NCBI RefSeq assembly: GCF_902506495.1
Contig: NZ_LR733264.1
Location: 744,001 to 808,000 of the forward strand
Direction of reading: 5' to 3'
DNA: 64,000 nucleotides
From: Pseudomonas sp. 8O
Lineage (GTDB): Bacteria; Pseudomonadota; Gammaproteobacteria; Pseudomonadales; Pseudomonadaceae
In this document: one piece after another, positions 7,938 through 16,352 of the stretch
How positions within the stretch are numbered: position 1 is the first letter of the stretch
How the letters are laid out: the number at the start of each line of letters is the position of its first letter
The notes under the pieces: generated by a model
The model's input: the letters and a program-made list of their open reading frames with translations, nothing else
Databases searched by the model: none
What the model was told of the DNA's origin: nothing
Program-made: the position numbers and the translations under genes

Positions 7938-7969
7938 AGACCCCGAACCGTATTACGCTTCGGGGCTTT
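7938..7969 (+). terminator. Hairpin after the tRNA-Ser fragment
   Basis: AAGACCCCGAA pairs with TTCGGGGCTT (one bulged A), followed by TTTG. It resembles the terminator after the intact tRNA-Ser and probably is the original chromosomal tRNA terminator, displaced by the insertion. Confidence 0.5.
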
Positions 7970-8334
7970 GTCGTTTTCGGGTCTTCACCTTGGCCTACCG
8001 CAAATGGTCGAACGCCCTCGAAGCAACGCCCGCCGCGCTACAAAGCGCGAGCTGGTGCACATTTCTGCAAAGCGTTTATTGGCGCCAACTCCGTCAGTTT
8101 TGGCGCGCTGTTCGGCGTTTCGCTTGGGAAATTCCTTAGCGGTGAATGGGCGGATAGATTTTGCTGTTGGCTATGTTTCAAAGGGTCAAAAAAATAGCGA
8201 CAGTATGGTGACGGATGGTCGTTAACTGCCGCTGAGTGTGCCGATATTCTCCGCCTCAACGCTCGAAGCGATGCCGGCACGGTCATGGATAGATCGGGCG
8301 TAGACCAGCGTTTCACCCTCGGAGTACCGCCCCC

Positions 8335-9015
8335 ATGATCGATCTGTCCACCTGGAACCTCACTATCCCTGTCGGTGTTCCTGCCACTGTCATTTCCACC
8401 CCCGTTCTGGCCGGTGGGTATCAGGACCACTACTTTCAGTCGAAGGAGGGCAAGTTGTTTTTCTGGGCGCCGGTCAACGGCACCACGACTGCCAACTCGA
8501 CCTATCCGCGCAGTGAGTTGCGCGAGACGTTCGCCAACGGCGCTCTGCGCAACTGGCCCTATCGCGCCGCAGATAACGTGCTGACCGCTAAGGTGAGAAT
8601 CACTCAGGTGCCGTCGAATGGGCTGATCGCCTTTTCCCAGATCCATTCGAAGAACAGCACCTCGCCCCCCATGATGTTGGGCTATCAATCCTTGTCACCC
8701 ACTGGCTATGGCAATGTGGTGATTTCGTTTCGGGGCAATCCGGCCAGTAGCAATTCCACCAAGATCGTGCTGTCGAGCAAGATCAAGCTGAATCAGGATT
8801 TCAGTTATGAGGTCTTTCTGGCGAAGAACGGCAGGCTGACGATTGGCCTGGTCGAGCCGGGTGGCGCGGTCAAGACCTGGAGCGGTGTACTCAACTCGGC
8901 CTGGGCCAGTCACAACCTGTATTTCAAGGCGGGCGTTTACACGCTCGACAACAACGGCAATGAAACCAGTGCCGGGGCCGCCGTATTTTCAGCGTTGAAA
9001 GTCGAGCATCGTTAG
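8335..9015 (+). CDS. Polysaccharide lyase family 7 alginate lyase, no signal peptide
   Basis: A 226-residue single-domain PL7 enzyme that cleaves alginate by beta-elimination. The three family motifs are intact: RSELRE from Arg59, QIH with His104, and YFKAGVY with Tyr196-Tyr202, supplying the catalytic His/Tyr and binding residues. GGAG sits ten bases before the ATG. The N-terminus (MIDLSTWNLTIP) is already the mature fold and closely recalls PA1167 of P. aeruginosa, so it is probably cytoplasmic or released without Sec. It converges on the alginate operon, with a shared bidirectional terminator at 9022-9053. It is a different fold and family from AlgL (PL5) within the operon. Confidence 0.88.
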   Translation: MIDLSTWNLTIPVGVPATVISTPVLAGGYQDHYFQSKEGKLFFWAPVNGTTTANSTYPRSELRETFANGALRNWPYRAADNVLTAKVRITQVPSNGLIAFSQIHSKNSTSPPMMLGYQSLSPTGYGNVVISFRGNPASSNSTKIVLSSKIKLNQDFSYEVFLAKNGRLTIGLVEPGGAVKTWSGVLNSAWASHNLYFKAGVYTLDNNGNETSAGAAVFSALKVEHR

Positions 9016-9021
9016 TCTCCC

Positions 9022-9053
9022 GGCCTGCACTCGGAGCGGGGTGAGTGCAGGCC
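9022..9053. terminator. Bidirectional terminator between PL7 lyase and algG
   Basis: A perfect 11-bp stem, GGCCTGCACTC/GAGTGCAGGCC, with a ten-base loop. It lies between two convergent genes and can serve both. Confidence 0.75.
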
Positions 9054-9075
9054 TTTCGGCCACGTCTGGCGCTGG

Positions 9076-10557
9076 TCAGTTGGTGCAGGTGGGGGCGTCT
9101 GCGCTGCTGCTGGTGCCGGTCAGGGGCTGGGATATCTGCAGGTGGCAGTTGCGCCGCACGGTGTTGTCGAGGATCTGGCTCTGCAGCGGCAGCAGGTCGC
9201 CGATCAGCAGGTTCTGCAACAGCGGGTTGGCGCGGTACTGGTTGCTGCCCAGCACGGTATTCTGCATGCCTTCCACGCGGATCATGGCTTTGCCGATGCT
9301 TTCCAGGGTGTTGCCGGTGATGACCAGTTGGCCTGCGGTGAGCTGCTCGTTGCGCAGGCTGATGGCGTATTCCGGGGTGGAGTGGATGCGGTTGTCGATG
9401 ATCAGGGCGCCGCTGAGCCCGCCGGCGTCGATGGCGCTGAGCTGGTTGTTGGCGATCAGGTTGTTCTCGATCAGCAGCCCGGTGCCGCCGTTGATCTGCC
9501 GCAGCATCACGCCGTAGCCCTTGGACGCGCCGAGGCGGTTGTTCTCTATCAGCAGGGCGCCGCTTTGCTCGCTGACTTCGATGGCGCTCTTGCCGGTGTG
9601 CAAAATCAGGTTGTTCTGAATGCGCCCGCTGCTGCTGCCGCCGATGCGGATACCGCTGTTGTGCTTTACGCCGTCGATGCGGTTGTCTTCGATCAGGAAG
9701 CGGCTGTTGCCCAGGTCGATGCCGTACTGCTGCAGGTGGCTGAACTGGTTGTTGCGGATCAGAGCCTCGCTGTGGCGCAGCTCCAGGGCGCTGGCCATGC
9801 TGTCGAAGCGGCTGTTGTCGATCAGAATGCGCGCCGCCGGCCGGGTGGCGGACTGCTGCGCGCTGATGCCGCTGCTGATGCCGCGGGAGAAGTTGGCGTT
9901 GTAGCCGATCTTGACCAGATGCGAGTCGACAACCCGCAAACGGCTGCCGGCCCAGTTCATGATGAAGGGGCGGGTAGGGCGGTCGGTGGCCAGCGCGCGG
10001 CCGTCGCTCCAGCTTTCCAGGCGCGAGCCCTGCACCTGCAGCAAGCCCTGGTTGATCAGTGCGGTGCCCGACGGGCCGAAGAGGTAGAGCACCTGGTCGT
10101 CGACGAGCAGGGCGGCGTCTTCGGCAATCATCAGCGGGTAGCTGAGCAGATAGCCGTCTTCATGCTTACGCAGAACCCTTGGGTCGTTCAGTTGCGCGTG
10201 CAGTTGCTCCAGGCTGACGCTGCCACCGCGGATGACCACGGCGCGCGGGTGTTGCGCCTGGTAGCCGGCGATGGCACGGAACAGGCCGTTATGCACGAAC
10301 GGCTCGAACGGCCAACTGCCCGCCTGCGCCGAATACATCGGCTCCAGGCTGGCGTTGCCGCGCTGCGAAGGTGCCGGCAGGTCGAAGGCCGGTGGCTGGC
10401 TGTGCTGCATGATCTGCTGGCGGGTGCGCTGTTGCTGCTGCTGTTGCCATTGCGGGTCCAGCGTGTGCAACGCCGCCGGGCCGCCGAGGGCGCTCAGGCT
10501 GCAGGCTGCGCAGGCCGTCAGCAGCAGCGCGCGGGAGAGGGTCAGTGCCTGGGACAT
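9076..10557 (-). CDS. algG: AlgG-like parallel beta-helix protein lacking the DPHD epimerase motif
   Basis: A 493-residue exported protein occupying the algG role as the last gene of the operon. Start at 10557 gives a signal peptide (MSQALTLSRALLLTACAACSL). The N-terminal part (RPFIMNWAGS, GYNANFSRGIS) follows AlgG, and about residues 230-440 are CASH-type beta-helix turns (IENNRL, IIDNRIH). AlgG converts mannuronate to guluronate residues in the periplasmic polymer and helps protect it from AlgL. Where AlgG enzymes have YGIDPHD, this protein has YGIDLGN, and the basic segment after it (TRKKHG in P. aeruginosa) reads VKHNSG. The proposed catalytic residues are therefore missing, so it may be structural only. 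It is also shorter than the ~540 residues I recall for P. aeruginosa AlgG. Confidence 0.75.
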   Translation of the reverse strand: MSQALTLSRALLLTACAACSLSALGGPAALHTLDPQWQQQQQQRTRQQIMQHSQPPAFDLPAPSQRGNASLEPMYSAQAGSWPFEPFVHNGLFRAIAGYQAQHPRAVVIRGGSVSLEQLHAQLNDPRVLRKHEDGYLLSYPLMIAEDAALLVDDQVLYLFGPSGTALINQGLLQVQGSRLESWSDGRALATDRPTRPFIMNWAGSRLRVVDSHLVKIGYNANFSRGISSGISAQQSATRPAARILIDNSRFDSMASALELRHSEALIRNNQFSHLQQYGIDLGNSRFLIEDNRIDGVKHNSGIRIGGSSSGRIQNNLILHTGKSAIEVSEQSGALLIENNRLGASKGYGVMLRQINGGTGLLIENNLIANNQLSAIDAGGLSGALIIDNRIHSTPEYAISLRNEQLTAGQLVITGNTLESIGKAMIRVEGMQNTVLGSNQYRANPLLQNLLIGDLLPLQSQILDNTVRRNCHLQISQPLTGTSSSADAPTCTN

Positions 10558-10571
10558 GGTGGCATCCTGAG

Positions 10572-11687
10572 TCAGTTGAGCTGGGGGTAGAGCGGTTTCA
10601 GATCGCCGCCCACCTGGCTGTAATGATTGATGGCTTTGCCGTGTGCCTGGTACAGGCGTGCGGCCCATTGGTGCTGCGGATAGCGAGTGAGAAAGGGCAG
10701 CACCCAGACCATCTTGTGCGGGCCGACTTCGCTCTGGCGCTCGGTCAGTTCCGCCAGGGTCTTGGGCTCCAGCGCGGCGCGCGCGGCAAAGTTGGCCAGG
10801 CCGGCGAGTTTCTCGCGCTCCTGCTCGGTGAGTGGGCGACCGTTATGTTCGGCAGCCTCCACCAGCAGCATCAGCGGCACCAGGGCGTAGTGGCTGTAGT
10901 CGGCAGCCAGGCGGCCGCGAGCGACCTCCAGGGGCAGGTACTGGTAATCGCCCTCGCCGGGGGTGAGCTGGGTGAAGGCGCGGCGCAGCGCGACATCGGC
11001 CCAGGCCAGGGCGCGGTCATCGTCGAGCAGCATGGCGGTGGCGGCCACGGCCCAGGCGGCCCAGTAGTCGTGGTTGTTGAAGTAGATGCCGCTGTCGTAG
11101 CGGCGCGGCTCGTACTCGGCCATCACCTTGGCCGACAGCTCGCCCAGCCAGCGCGCCTGAACGGCGCTCAACTGATAGCGCTGATCGCTCAGGGCCTGGA
11201 CCTTGAGCAGTGTCGAGGCGATGGCAGCCAGGGCCCATTTGCGCGAGGCGACACCGGTCTTGCTGGCGTCGGCGCTGAGCAGCGCCGATTTGCCGGCCCA
11301 GGCATCGAGCCACTGGTTCAGGCAGGCCAGGGCGGTGGTGGCTTCATCGGCCTTGCGGGTGCGCTGGAACACCTGAGTCGCTTTCACCAGGCCGCCGATG
11401 TAGTGCTTGACCTGCTGGCGGATGCGCTCGGTGTCCTTGCTCTGGCGCGCCACCAACCGCGATTTGCTGGCGTCGCTCTGGTCGTACTTGCTGTCCAGTT
11501 GCAGGTGCCCGGTGTAGGCCGCAGGCGGCTTTTTCGGGCAGCTCGCGTTGCGGTAGTCGCCCGTCATCTGCGCCGCCACGTTCGGCGCGTGGTTGCTCCA
11601 GATCGACTGCGTGGCGCTGGCGCTCATGGAGCCGGCGAGCAGCACCAGCATGGCCGTCAGGCGGCCGGGCGACATCCTCACAGACAT
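10572..11687 (-). CDS. algL: Periplasmic alginate lyase AlgL (PL5)
   Basis: A 371-residue PL5 mannuronate lyase that clears mislocated polymer from the periplasm during secretion. The start at 11687 overlaps the end of algX by ten bases; a second ATG at 11675 is possible, but it has its GTGAGG too close. The signal peptide covers about the first 27 residues, ending SASA. The catalytic NNH is present as FNNHDYWAAWAV, and the tyrosine motif as YSHYALVPL, matching YHNYSLQPL of P. aeruginosa. It lies between algX and algG, with a 14-base gap to algG. Confidence 0.9.
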   Translation of the reverse strand: MSVRMSPGRLTAMLVLLAGSMSASATQSIWSNHAPNVAAQMTGDYRNASCPKKPPAAYTGHLQLDSKYDQSDASKSRLVARQSKDTERIRQQVKHYIGGLVKATQVFQRTRKADEATTALACLNQWLDAWAGKSALLSADASKTGVASRKWALAAIASTLLKVQALSDQRYQLSAVQARWLGELSAKVMAEYEPRRYDSGIYFNNHDYWAAWAVAATAMLLDDDRALAWADVALRRAFTQLTPGEGDYQYLPLEVARGRLAADYSHYALVPLMLLVEAAEHNGRPLTEQEREKLAGLANFAARAALEPKTLAELTERQSEVGPHKMVWVLPFLTRYPQHQWAARLYQAHGKAINHYSQVGGDLKPLYPQLN

Positions 11688-13081
11688 AGCTTGGTCTCGA
11701 TCTGGAAGGGTTGCTCCACGACCTGGGTGGGTTCGAGCAGCACCGAGAGCAGGTTGGCGTCGCGGAACTCCGCAGCGCGGCTCAGCTCCAGGTAGTACTG
11801 GCCGCCGGTGACGATGGCCTCGCGGCGGAACCACACCTTGTCGCGCGTGCCGTTGTCGTAGTAGGTGATGATGTAGAAGTTCTTGATGTTGGGGTCGCTG
11901 ATGCGGATGTCGAGCACCGCGTCGCGGCCCTTGAGGTCCTTGAGCTGCGCACCGGCGTTGCTGAGCAGTTCGAGACGATCGTTGAGGCCCATGGCCGGGC
12001 GTTCGAGACGCGCTTCGAGCAGGCTGTCGCTGGCCTTGCAGCCGCCGTTGACCGCCGGGATCAGCTGGCGGTACATCAGGTCGCCATCGAGGCGGTAGTT
12101 GGCCGGCAGCTCCCAGATGATCAGCTTGGGCGCCTTGTCCGGGGCGTAGTTGGACGACAGCAGGTATTCCAGCAGCGAGCCGTCCTGGCCCGCGCCGGGC
12201 AGGGCGTAGTTGATCAGGTCGCTGCTCAGGTACTGCTTGAGAAATCCGTCGAAGTTGAACTGCTTGGTCTCGTCTTCACGGGCGGCGGAGTTACTGGTAC
12301 CGACCAGGACGATTTCCGGGTCGGGCTGGTCCTCGAACAGCAGGGCGGCGTCGTTGTCTTCCGGCACGGTCTGGTAGCCGGGCACGAACTGATAACCGAA
12401 GTGGTTGCCACAGATCGCCGCCAGGCCGAGGTTGAGGGTGCCGTCCTTGGACAGGGTCAGGGTTCGCTCGGTGGTGTAGCCCTTGCGCGGGAGTTGCGCG
12501 TAGACCGGGTGCTGGCGAATGGCGTCGGCAGTAACCCGGGCGGTGGCCTCTGCGCCTACCGGGGTCCAGTGGTGGTCGCGGCGGAAGAAGAAATCTTTCG
12601 GCGGCTGTTCCACCAGAGTCATGATGTCCGGGACGATGGCGCCGCCGTCACGCATCTGCTGCAGGAACTTGCGCAGGTTGGCGCTGGCACGCGCGTAGTC
12701 GAAGCCATGCATCTGACCTGGCTGCAGCTGGGCGCGATGCATCAGGCCGCGCGTCGGCTGCACGGCCACCGCCACCTGGGTGCCATGGCTGGCGAACGCA
12801 CGCATCAGGCGGGCGAACTCTGGCTGCATGGCTGGCGGAATGCCGAACTCGTTGGTCAGGTCGACCTCCGAACGAAACAGCCAGCGATCACTCCCCGGCA
12901 CGATCTGCTTGAGTGACTTCATGTTGCCTTCGGCATATTCCTCGGGCGCACTGAGTTGCGGGCAGATCAGGCATTGCAAATCCGTGCATTCATCGGTCTT
13001 TTCGCCCTGCGCCGCAGCGGAGGCGTTCTGTACGCCTGCTGCGATCAGGCTGCCGATGGCCAGTAGAAAATAGTGCTTCAT
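11678..13081 (-). CDS. algX: Alginate O-acetyltransferase AlgX
   Basis: A 467-residue periplasmic SGNH-like acetyltransferase with a C-terminal carbohydrate-binding module; it transfers acetyl groups to mannuronate residues. MKHYFLLAIGSLIAAGV... is a signal peptide. Start at 13081 is chosen; an ATG at 13096 would add five residues. The catalytic DxH is Asp169-His171 (RRDHHWTP) and the nucleophile is Ser263 in LVGTSNSAA, the same spacing as D174/H176/S269 in P. aeruginosa. Cysteines near the N-terminus (CTDLQCLICPQL) match the disulfide-rich start of AlgX. It sits between algF and algL, not between algG and algL as in the classical operon. Confidence 0.92.
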   Translation of the reverse strand: MKHYFLLAIGSLIAAGVQNASAAAQGEKTDECTDLQCLICPQLSAPEEYAEGNMKSLKQIVPGSDRWLFRSEVDLTNEFGIPPAMQPEFARLMRAFASHGTQVAVAVQPTRGLMHRAQLQPGQMHGFDYARASANLRKFLQQMRDGGAIVPDIMTLVEQPPKDFFFRRDHHWTPVGAEATARVTADAIRQHPVYAQLPRKGYTTERTLTLSKDGTLNLGLAAICGNHFGYQFVPGYQTVPEDNDAALLFEDQPDPEIVLVGTSNSAAREDETKQFNFDGFLKQYLSSDLINYALPGAGQDGSLLEYLLSSNYAPDKAPKLIIWELPANYRLDGDLMYRQLIPAVNGGCKASDSLLEARLERPAMGLNDRLELLSNAGAQLKDLKGRDAVLDIRISDPNIKNFYIITYYDNGTRDKVWFRREAIVTGGQYYLELSRAAEFRDANLLSVLLEPTQVVEQPFQIETKLCL

Positions 13082-13130
13082 GCTCGTTGGGATCATCGTC
13101 CGCTCACTTGTTTGGCCGGCCGTTCAGGGT

Positions 13131-13772
13131 TCATTCGCTGGGGTCGATGCTGTTGGCCAGGGTTATCGCGCGGTAGCCGTTGGCTGCGGGTAGCAGGGCA
13201 TAGCTGTAGGAGCGGCCCTTTTTCAGGAACAGCTCGTCGAAACCGATCAGTTGTTCGCTGTCGGCATAGGCGGCGAAGGCGATCTTCAGCTCGTTGACCA
13301 TGCGGCTGCCGGTCTGGTCGCGCTCGATGGTGTCGACCACCACGTGCTGCCCGTCGACGGTCTTCAGCGCTGCCGGCTTGTCGGTGAGGTTGTAGAAGGC
13401 GATCTGCGCCTTGCGTGGTTCGTTGACGAACTGGTCGGCGATCAGCAGCAGCTGGCCGTCGCGGTAGATCACCGTGCTGGCGGTGTTGGCCTTCAGCTCA
13501 TGCTCGATCGCCTGGTTGGCCACGGCGATGCGCTGCTTGCCCGGCACAACGAAGCGATAGCCACCGAACTGCCCGCCGGTGACGACCTGGGGTTTGTTCT
13601 TGCCGCTGAGGGTGACTTCGATGTTGCGTTCGCTGAGGTTGAGTACCCGCACGAAAGCCGAGTTGGCCGGGGCCACCGGATCGTAAAGGTCGGCGTTGCC
13701 GTCCTGGGCTTGGGCGGCGGCGCTGGCGATCGTCAGCAGGATGATCAGGGCGCGGGAAATGAAGGCAGGCAT
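13131..13772 (-). CDS. algF: Alginate O-acetylation protein AlgF
   Basis: A 213-residue periplasmic protein of the alginate acetylation machinery. The N-terminal signal peptide ends AQAQ, followed by DLYDPVAPANSAFVR, typical of AlgF. It is needed with AlgI and AlgJ for O-acetylation and may bridge AlgJ and AlgX; it has no known catalytic motif. It follows algJ by 15 bases, keeping the I-J-F order of the classical operon. Confidence 0.92.
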   Translation of the reverse strand: MPAFISRALIILLTIASAAAQAQDGNADLYDPVAPANSAFVRVLNLSERNIEVTLSGKNKPQVVTGGQFGGYRFVVPGKQRIAVANQAIEHELKANTASTVIYRDGQLLLIADQFVNEPRKAQIAFYNLTDKPAALKTVDGQHVVVDTIERDQTGSRMVNELKIAFAAYADSEQLIGFDELFLKKGRSYSYALLPAANGYRAITLANSIDPSE

Positions 13773-13787
13773 GCGACGGTACCTCGG

Positions 13788-14891
13788 TCAGTGTTGGGCA
13801 GTGTCTGGCGTAGCCAGGGGCGAAGGAATCTGACGCTGGGCGAGCAGGGTGCGCAGGGGGAATTCCCAGATCACGGTCTGCAGCTCAGTGCTTTTCGCGG
13901 CTGGGCCGGCGAGAAACTCGTTCATCGACTGGAACGGGCCGCGGGCCTCCAGTGCGACGCTTACCAGGTCGCGCTGCAGGGCCTCTTTGAGAAAACCGAC
14001 GAAGTTCCAGTCATCGATGCGTGTGTAGCTGGTGCCGACTAGCGCCAGTGACACGGCCTCTTCGCCGAACAGGCTGTCGGCGAGGTCGTTGCGGCTCTGC
14101 TGCAGGGTTTCGTAGAGCTGGATATGCACCGGCTCGAAATAGCTGGGCGCCAGCCTGGGGTCGAACTTGAGGTAGTTGAGCAGGTCGCCGGTGACTTCTT
14201 TTTCGCTGACCGCCTGGGTCAGGTAAGGGGTCTCGCCCTGCAGTTCAGGGAACTGCGCGGCCAGGGTTTGCGCTGCCAGTTCGGCCCCCCTCGGGCTCCA
14301 GTGGGTATCGTTACGCAGGAACAGCTGCTCATTGGCCGCCGCGTTCTGGTAGGCGCTGCGCAGGTCCACGGTGTCGATGCCGTGTTCGTGCAGGCGCTGG
14401 CTGAAGTGCTGGTACAGGTCGCTGATCGGCTGCGAGGGGGCATAGGTGGAATGTACGGCGTAGGTGTCCAGCTTCATCGGAATGGGCAGGACGATCAGCC
14501 GCGCGCCCTGTTGCGCCAGTTGCGCGCGTACCTTGTCGATCAGCACGAGCTGTCGCTCCAGGTTGCCCTCGAGGTCCCTGGGCTGCAGGTATTCCTGATT
14601 GGTGAACAACCAGCCGTCACGCCCCAGTACCACGCCGCTGGCGCCTTCACGAAAGATCGCGTGCTGGATGTTGGCCCACAGCTCGACGGACGGGTCGCGC
14701 AGGAACAGGCGCTTGTCGTAGAACTGCTCGAACTTGCGCACCAGTTTGCCGTCGAGAAACAGCGACACAGCCTGGGTCTGCGTGCCGGCGAAGGCGAACA
14801 CCGTCGGCAGCGAATACAGGAACATGGCGCACAGCATCACGCAGAAGAGAATCCCGTTGATCTTGCTGGCCGAGTTCATCACCGGAAACAT
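13788..14891 (-). CDS. algJ: Alginate O-acetyltransferase AlgJ
   Basis: A 367-residue membrane-anchored SGNH-like acetylesterase/transferase acting in the periplasm with AlgI and AlgF. There is one N-terminal membrane segment (ILFCVMLCAMFLYSLPTVFAFA). The catalytic Asp195-x-His197 lies in RNDTHWSPRG, and the Ser is in LVGTSYTRID. The start at 14891 is ten bases after algI; an internal ATG at 14879 is an alternative. Slightly shorter than the ~390 residues of P. aeruginosa AlgJ. Confidence 0.92.
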   Translation of the reverse strand: MFPVMNSASKINGILFCVMLCAMFLYSLPTVFAFAGTQTQAVSLFLDGKLVRKFEQFYDKRLFLRDPSVELWANIQHAIFREGASGVVLGRDGWLFTNQEYLQPRDLEGNLERQLVLIDKVRAQLAQQGARLIVLPIPMKLDTYAVHSTYAPSQPISDLYQHFSQRLHEHGIDTVDLRSAYQNAAANEQLFLRNDTHWSPRGAELAAQTLAAQFPELQGETPYLTQAVSEKEVTGDLLNYLKFDPRLAPSYFEPVHIQLYETLQQSRNDLADSLFGEEAVSLALVGTSYTRIDDWNFVGFLKEALQRDLVSVALEARGPFQSMNEFLAGPAAKSTELQTVIWEFPLRTLLAQRQIPSPLATPDTAQH

Positions 14892-14901
14892 GGGGGCATC
14901 C

Positions 14902-16335
14902 TCAGAACTGGAAGTACAGGAAGGGTGAGAAGGAGTTCGCGGCCAGGCGCGTCAGCGTCAGCAGGAAGCCGACCCACAGCAGCAGGGCGCTGAAACCGCT
15001 GACGTGCTGCATGAAGTACTGGTCCTTGTGCGTGCCGGCGTAGTAGCGAATGTTGATGCCGCCAGCGATGACGATCCACAGCAGGGCGATCAGGGTGAAG
15101 GTCATGGTCATGGCGGAGGTGCCGAACCAGTAAAGGTCCAGCGAGCCGATGCCATTGAGGCCGATCAGCGCCTGATAGACCTGCAGCGCTTGCGGCAGGT
15201 TGCCGGTGAAGAACAGCGGCATGCAGGAAGCCAGCACGAACATGCAGCGGGCGTTGCGCCAGAAGTTGTAGGGCGTGTTGACCTTGGTGGCGATGCCCAG
15301 CTTACGTTCGAGCACCATGGCTATGCCGAAGAACAGCCCCCAGAAGATGAAGGCGAAGCTCGGCCCGTGCCAGAGCCCGGACAGCACCATGGTGATGACC
15401 AGCCCGACGAGCATACCGGTCAGGCGCTTGCGTACCAGCGGCATGTACACGTAGTCGCGCAGGAAGTCGGCCAGGGTCATGTGCCAGCGCTGCCAGAACT
15501 CGGTGATGCTCTGCGCGATATAGGGCTGGTTGAAGTTCTCGGCGAAGCGAAAGCCCATCATCATGCCCAGGCCGATGGCCATGTCGCTGTAGCCGGAGAA
15601 GTCGAAGTACAGCTGCAGGGCCGAGATAAACAGGCCGAACCAGGCGTCGGCCATCTGCAGTTCGCCACCGCCGCCAATGAACAGGGTATTCATCGGTGCC
15701 AGGGAGTCGGCGATCAGCACCTTCTTGATGAAACCGAGCATGAAGCGACAGGCACCCAGGGAAAACAGCTCCAGCGAGTGGGTGCGGTTCTTCAACTGCT
15801 TGTCGATCAGGCTGTAACGCAGGATCGGCCCGGCGATCAGTTGCGGGAAGAGGGCTATATAGGCGGCGAAATCGACGAAGCGATTGGTCGGCTCGGCATT
15901 GCGTCGATAGATGTCGACGATGTAGCTCAGCGCCTGGAACACATAGAAGGAGATGCCCAGCGGCAGGATGATGTGTTCCAGGGTGAAGGTATTGATGCCC
16001 AGCGGTTCCAGCACCGCCACCAGCACGTCGGCACCGAAGTTCGCGTACTTGAAGTAGCCGAGCGTGGCCAGGTTGCCGATCACGCCGACGGTCAGCAGGC
16101 GAAAGGCGATCTTCTTCTCGCCGGCATCGATCCGCGCCTTGATGCGCAGGCCGAACCAGTAGTTCCAGTACGAGATGGCGACGAACAGCAGCAGGAAGTC
16201 CGGACGCCACCAGGCGTAGAACAGGTAGCTGCCGAGCACGATCACGTACGAGCGCCAGTGGTCCTTGGCTATGTAGTAACAAAGCAGGAACACCGGCAGA
16301 AACAGGAACAGGAAGACGTTGGAGGCGAAGATCAT
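14902..16335 (-). CDS. algI: MBOAT-family alginate O-acetylation protein AlgI
   Basis: A 477-residue polytopic inner-membrane MBOAT protein that passes acetyl groups to the periplasm for alginate acetylation. The invariant His is His323 in SGLWHGPSFAF, and the family ITEFWQRWHMTL and LPLGISFY segments are present. About ten or more membrane segments can be seen. It starts 17 bases after algE, which in the classical operon is followed by algG instead. It is shorter than the ~520 residues I recall for P. aeruginosa, mostly at the C-terminus. Confidence 0.93.
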   Translation of the reverse strand: MIFASNVFLFLFLPVFLLCYYIAKDHWRSYVIVLGSYLFYAWWRPDFLLLFVAISYWNYWFGLRIKARIDAGEKKIAFRLLTVGVIGNLATLGYFKYANFGADVLVAVLEPLGINTFTLEHIILPLGISFYVFQALSYIVDIYRRNAEPTNRFVDFAAYIALFPQLIAGPILRYSLIDKQLKNRTHSLELFSLGACRFMLGFIKKVLIADSLAPMNTLFIGGGGELQMADAWFGLFISALQLYFDFSGYSDMAIGLGMMMGFRFAENFNQPYIAQSITEFWQRWHMTLADFLRDYVYMPLVRKRLTGMLVGLVITMVLSGLWHGPSFAFIFWGLFFGIAMVLERKLGIATKVNTPYNFWRNARCMFVLASCMPLFFTGNLPQALQVYQALIGLNGIGSLDLYWFGTSAMTMTFTLIALLWIVIAGGINIRYYAGTHKDQYFMQHVSGFSALLLWVGFLLTLTRLAANSFSPFLYFQF

Positions 16336-16352
16336 GCTAGCGCTGCTCTCGG

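Larger units (their letters stand above)
7659..8334 (+). other. Right end of the RHS island and lyase upstream region
   Basis: No convincing gene; the open frames here lack coding character. It holds the GTGTCG repeat (7777-7796), three GGGCA words spaced exactly ten bases (7864, 7874, 7884), the degenerate tRNA-Ser 3' end (7901-7930) and its hairpin (7938-7969). A TTGGCGCCAA palindrome lies at 8079-8088. GGAG (8321-8324) is the ribosome-binding site of the PL7 lyase. Confidence 0.5.

Noticed and set aside
7775..8225. Two overlapping 130-140-codon frames between the immunity gene and the PL7 lyase
   Set aside because: They read through the tRNA-Ser fragment and a hairpin, and their composition is non-protein-like. 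The short VSKKCR peptide may be a relic but not a gene.
9142..10590. 482-codon frame antisense to algG
   Set aside because: A mirror frame of a high-GC gene, with low-complexity Ala/Val/Asp-rich translation; algG has signal peptide and AlgG-like beta-helix motifs.
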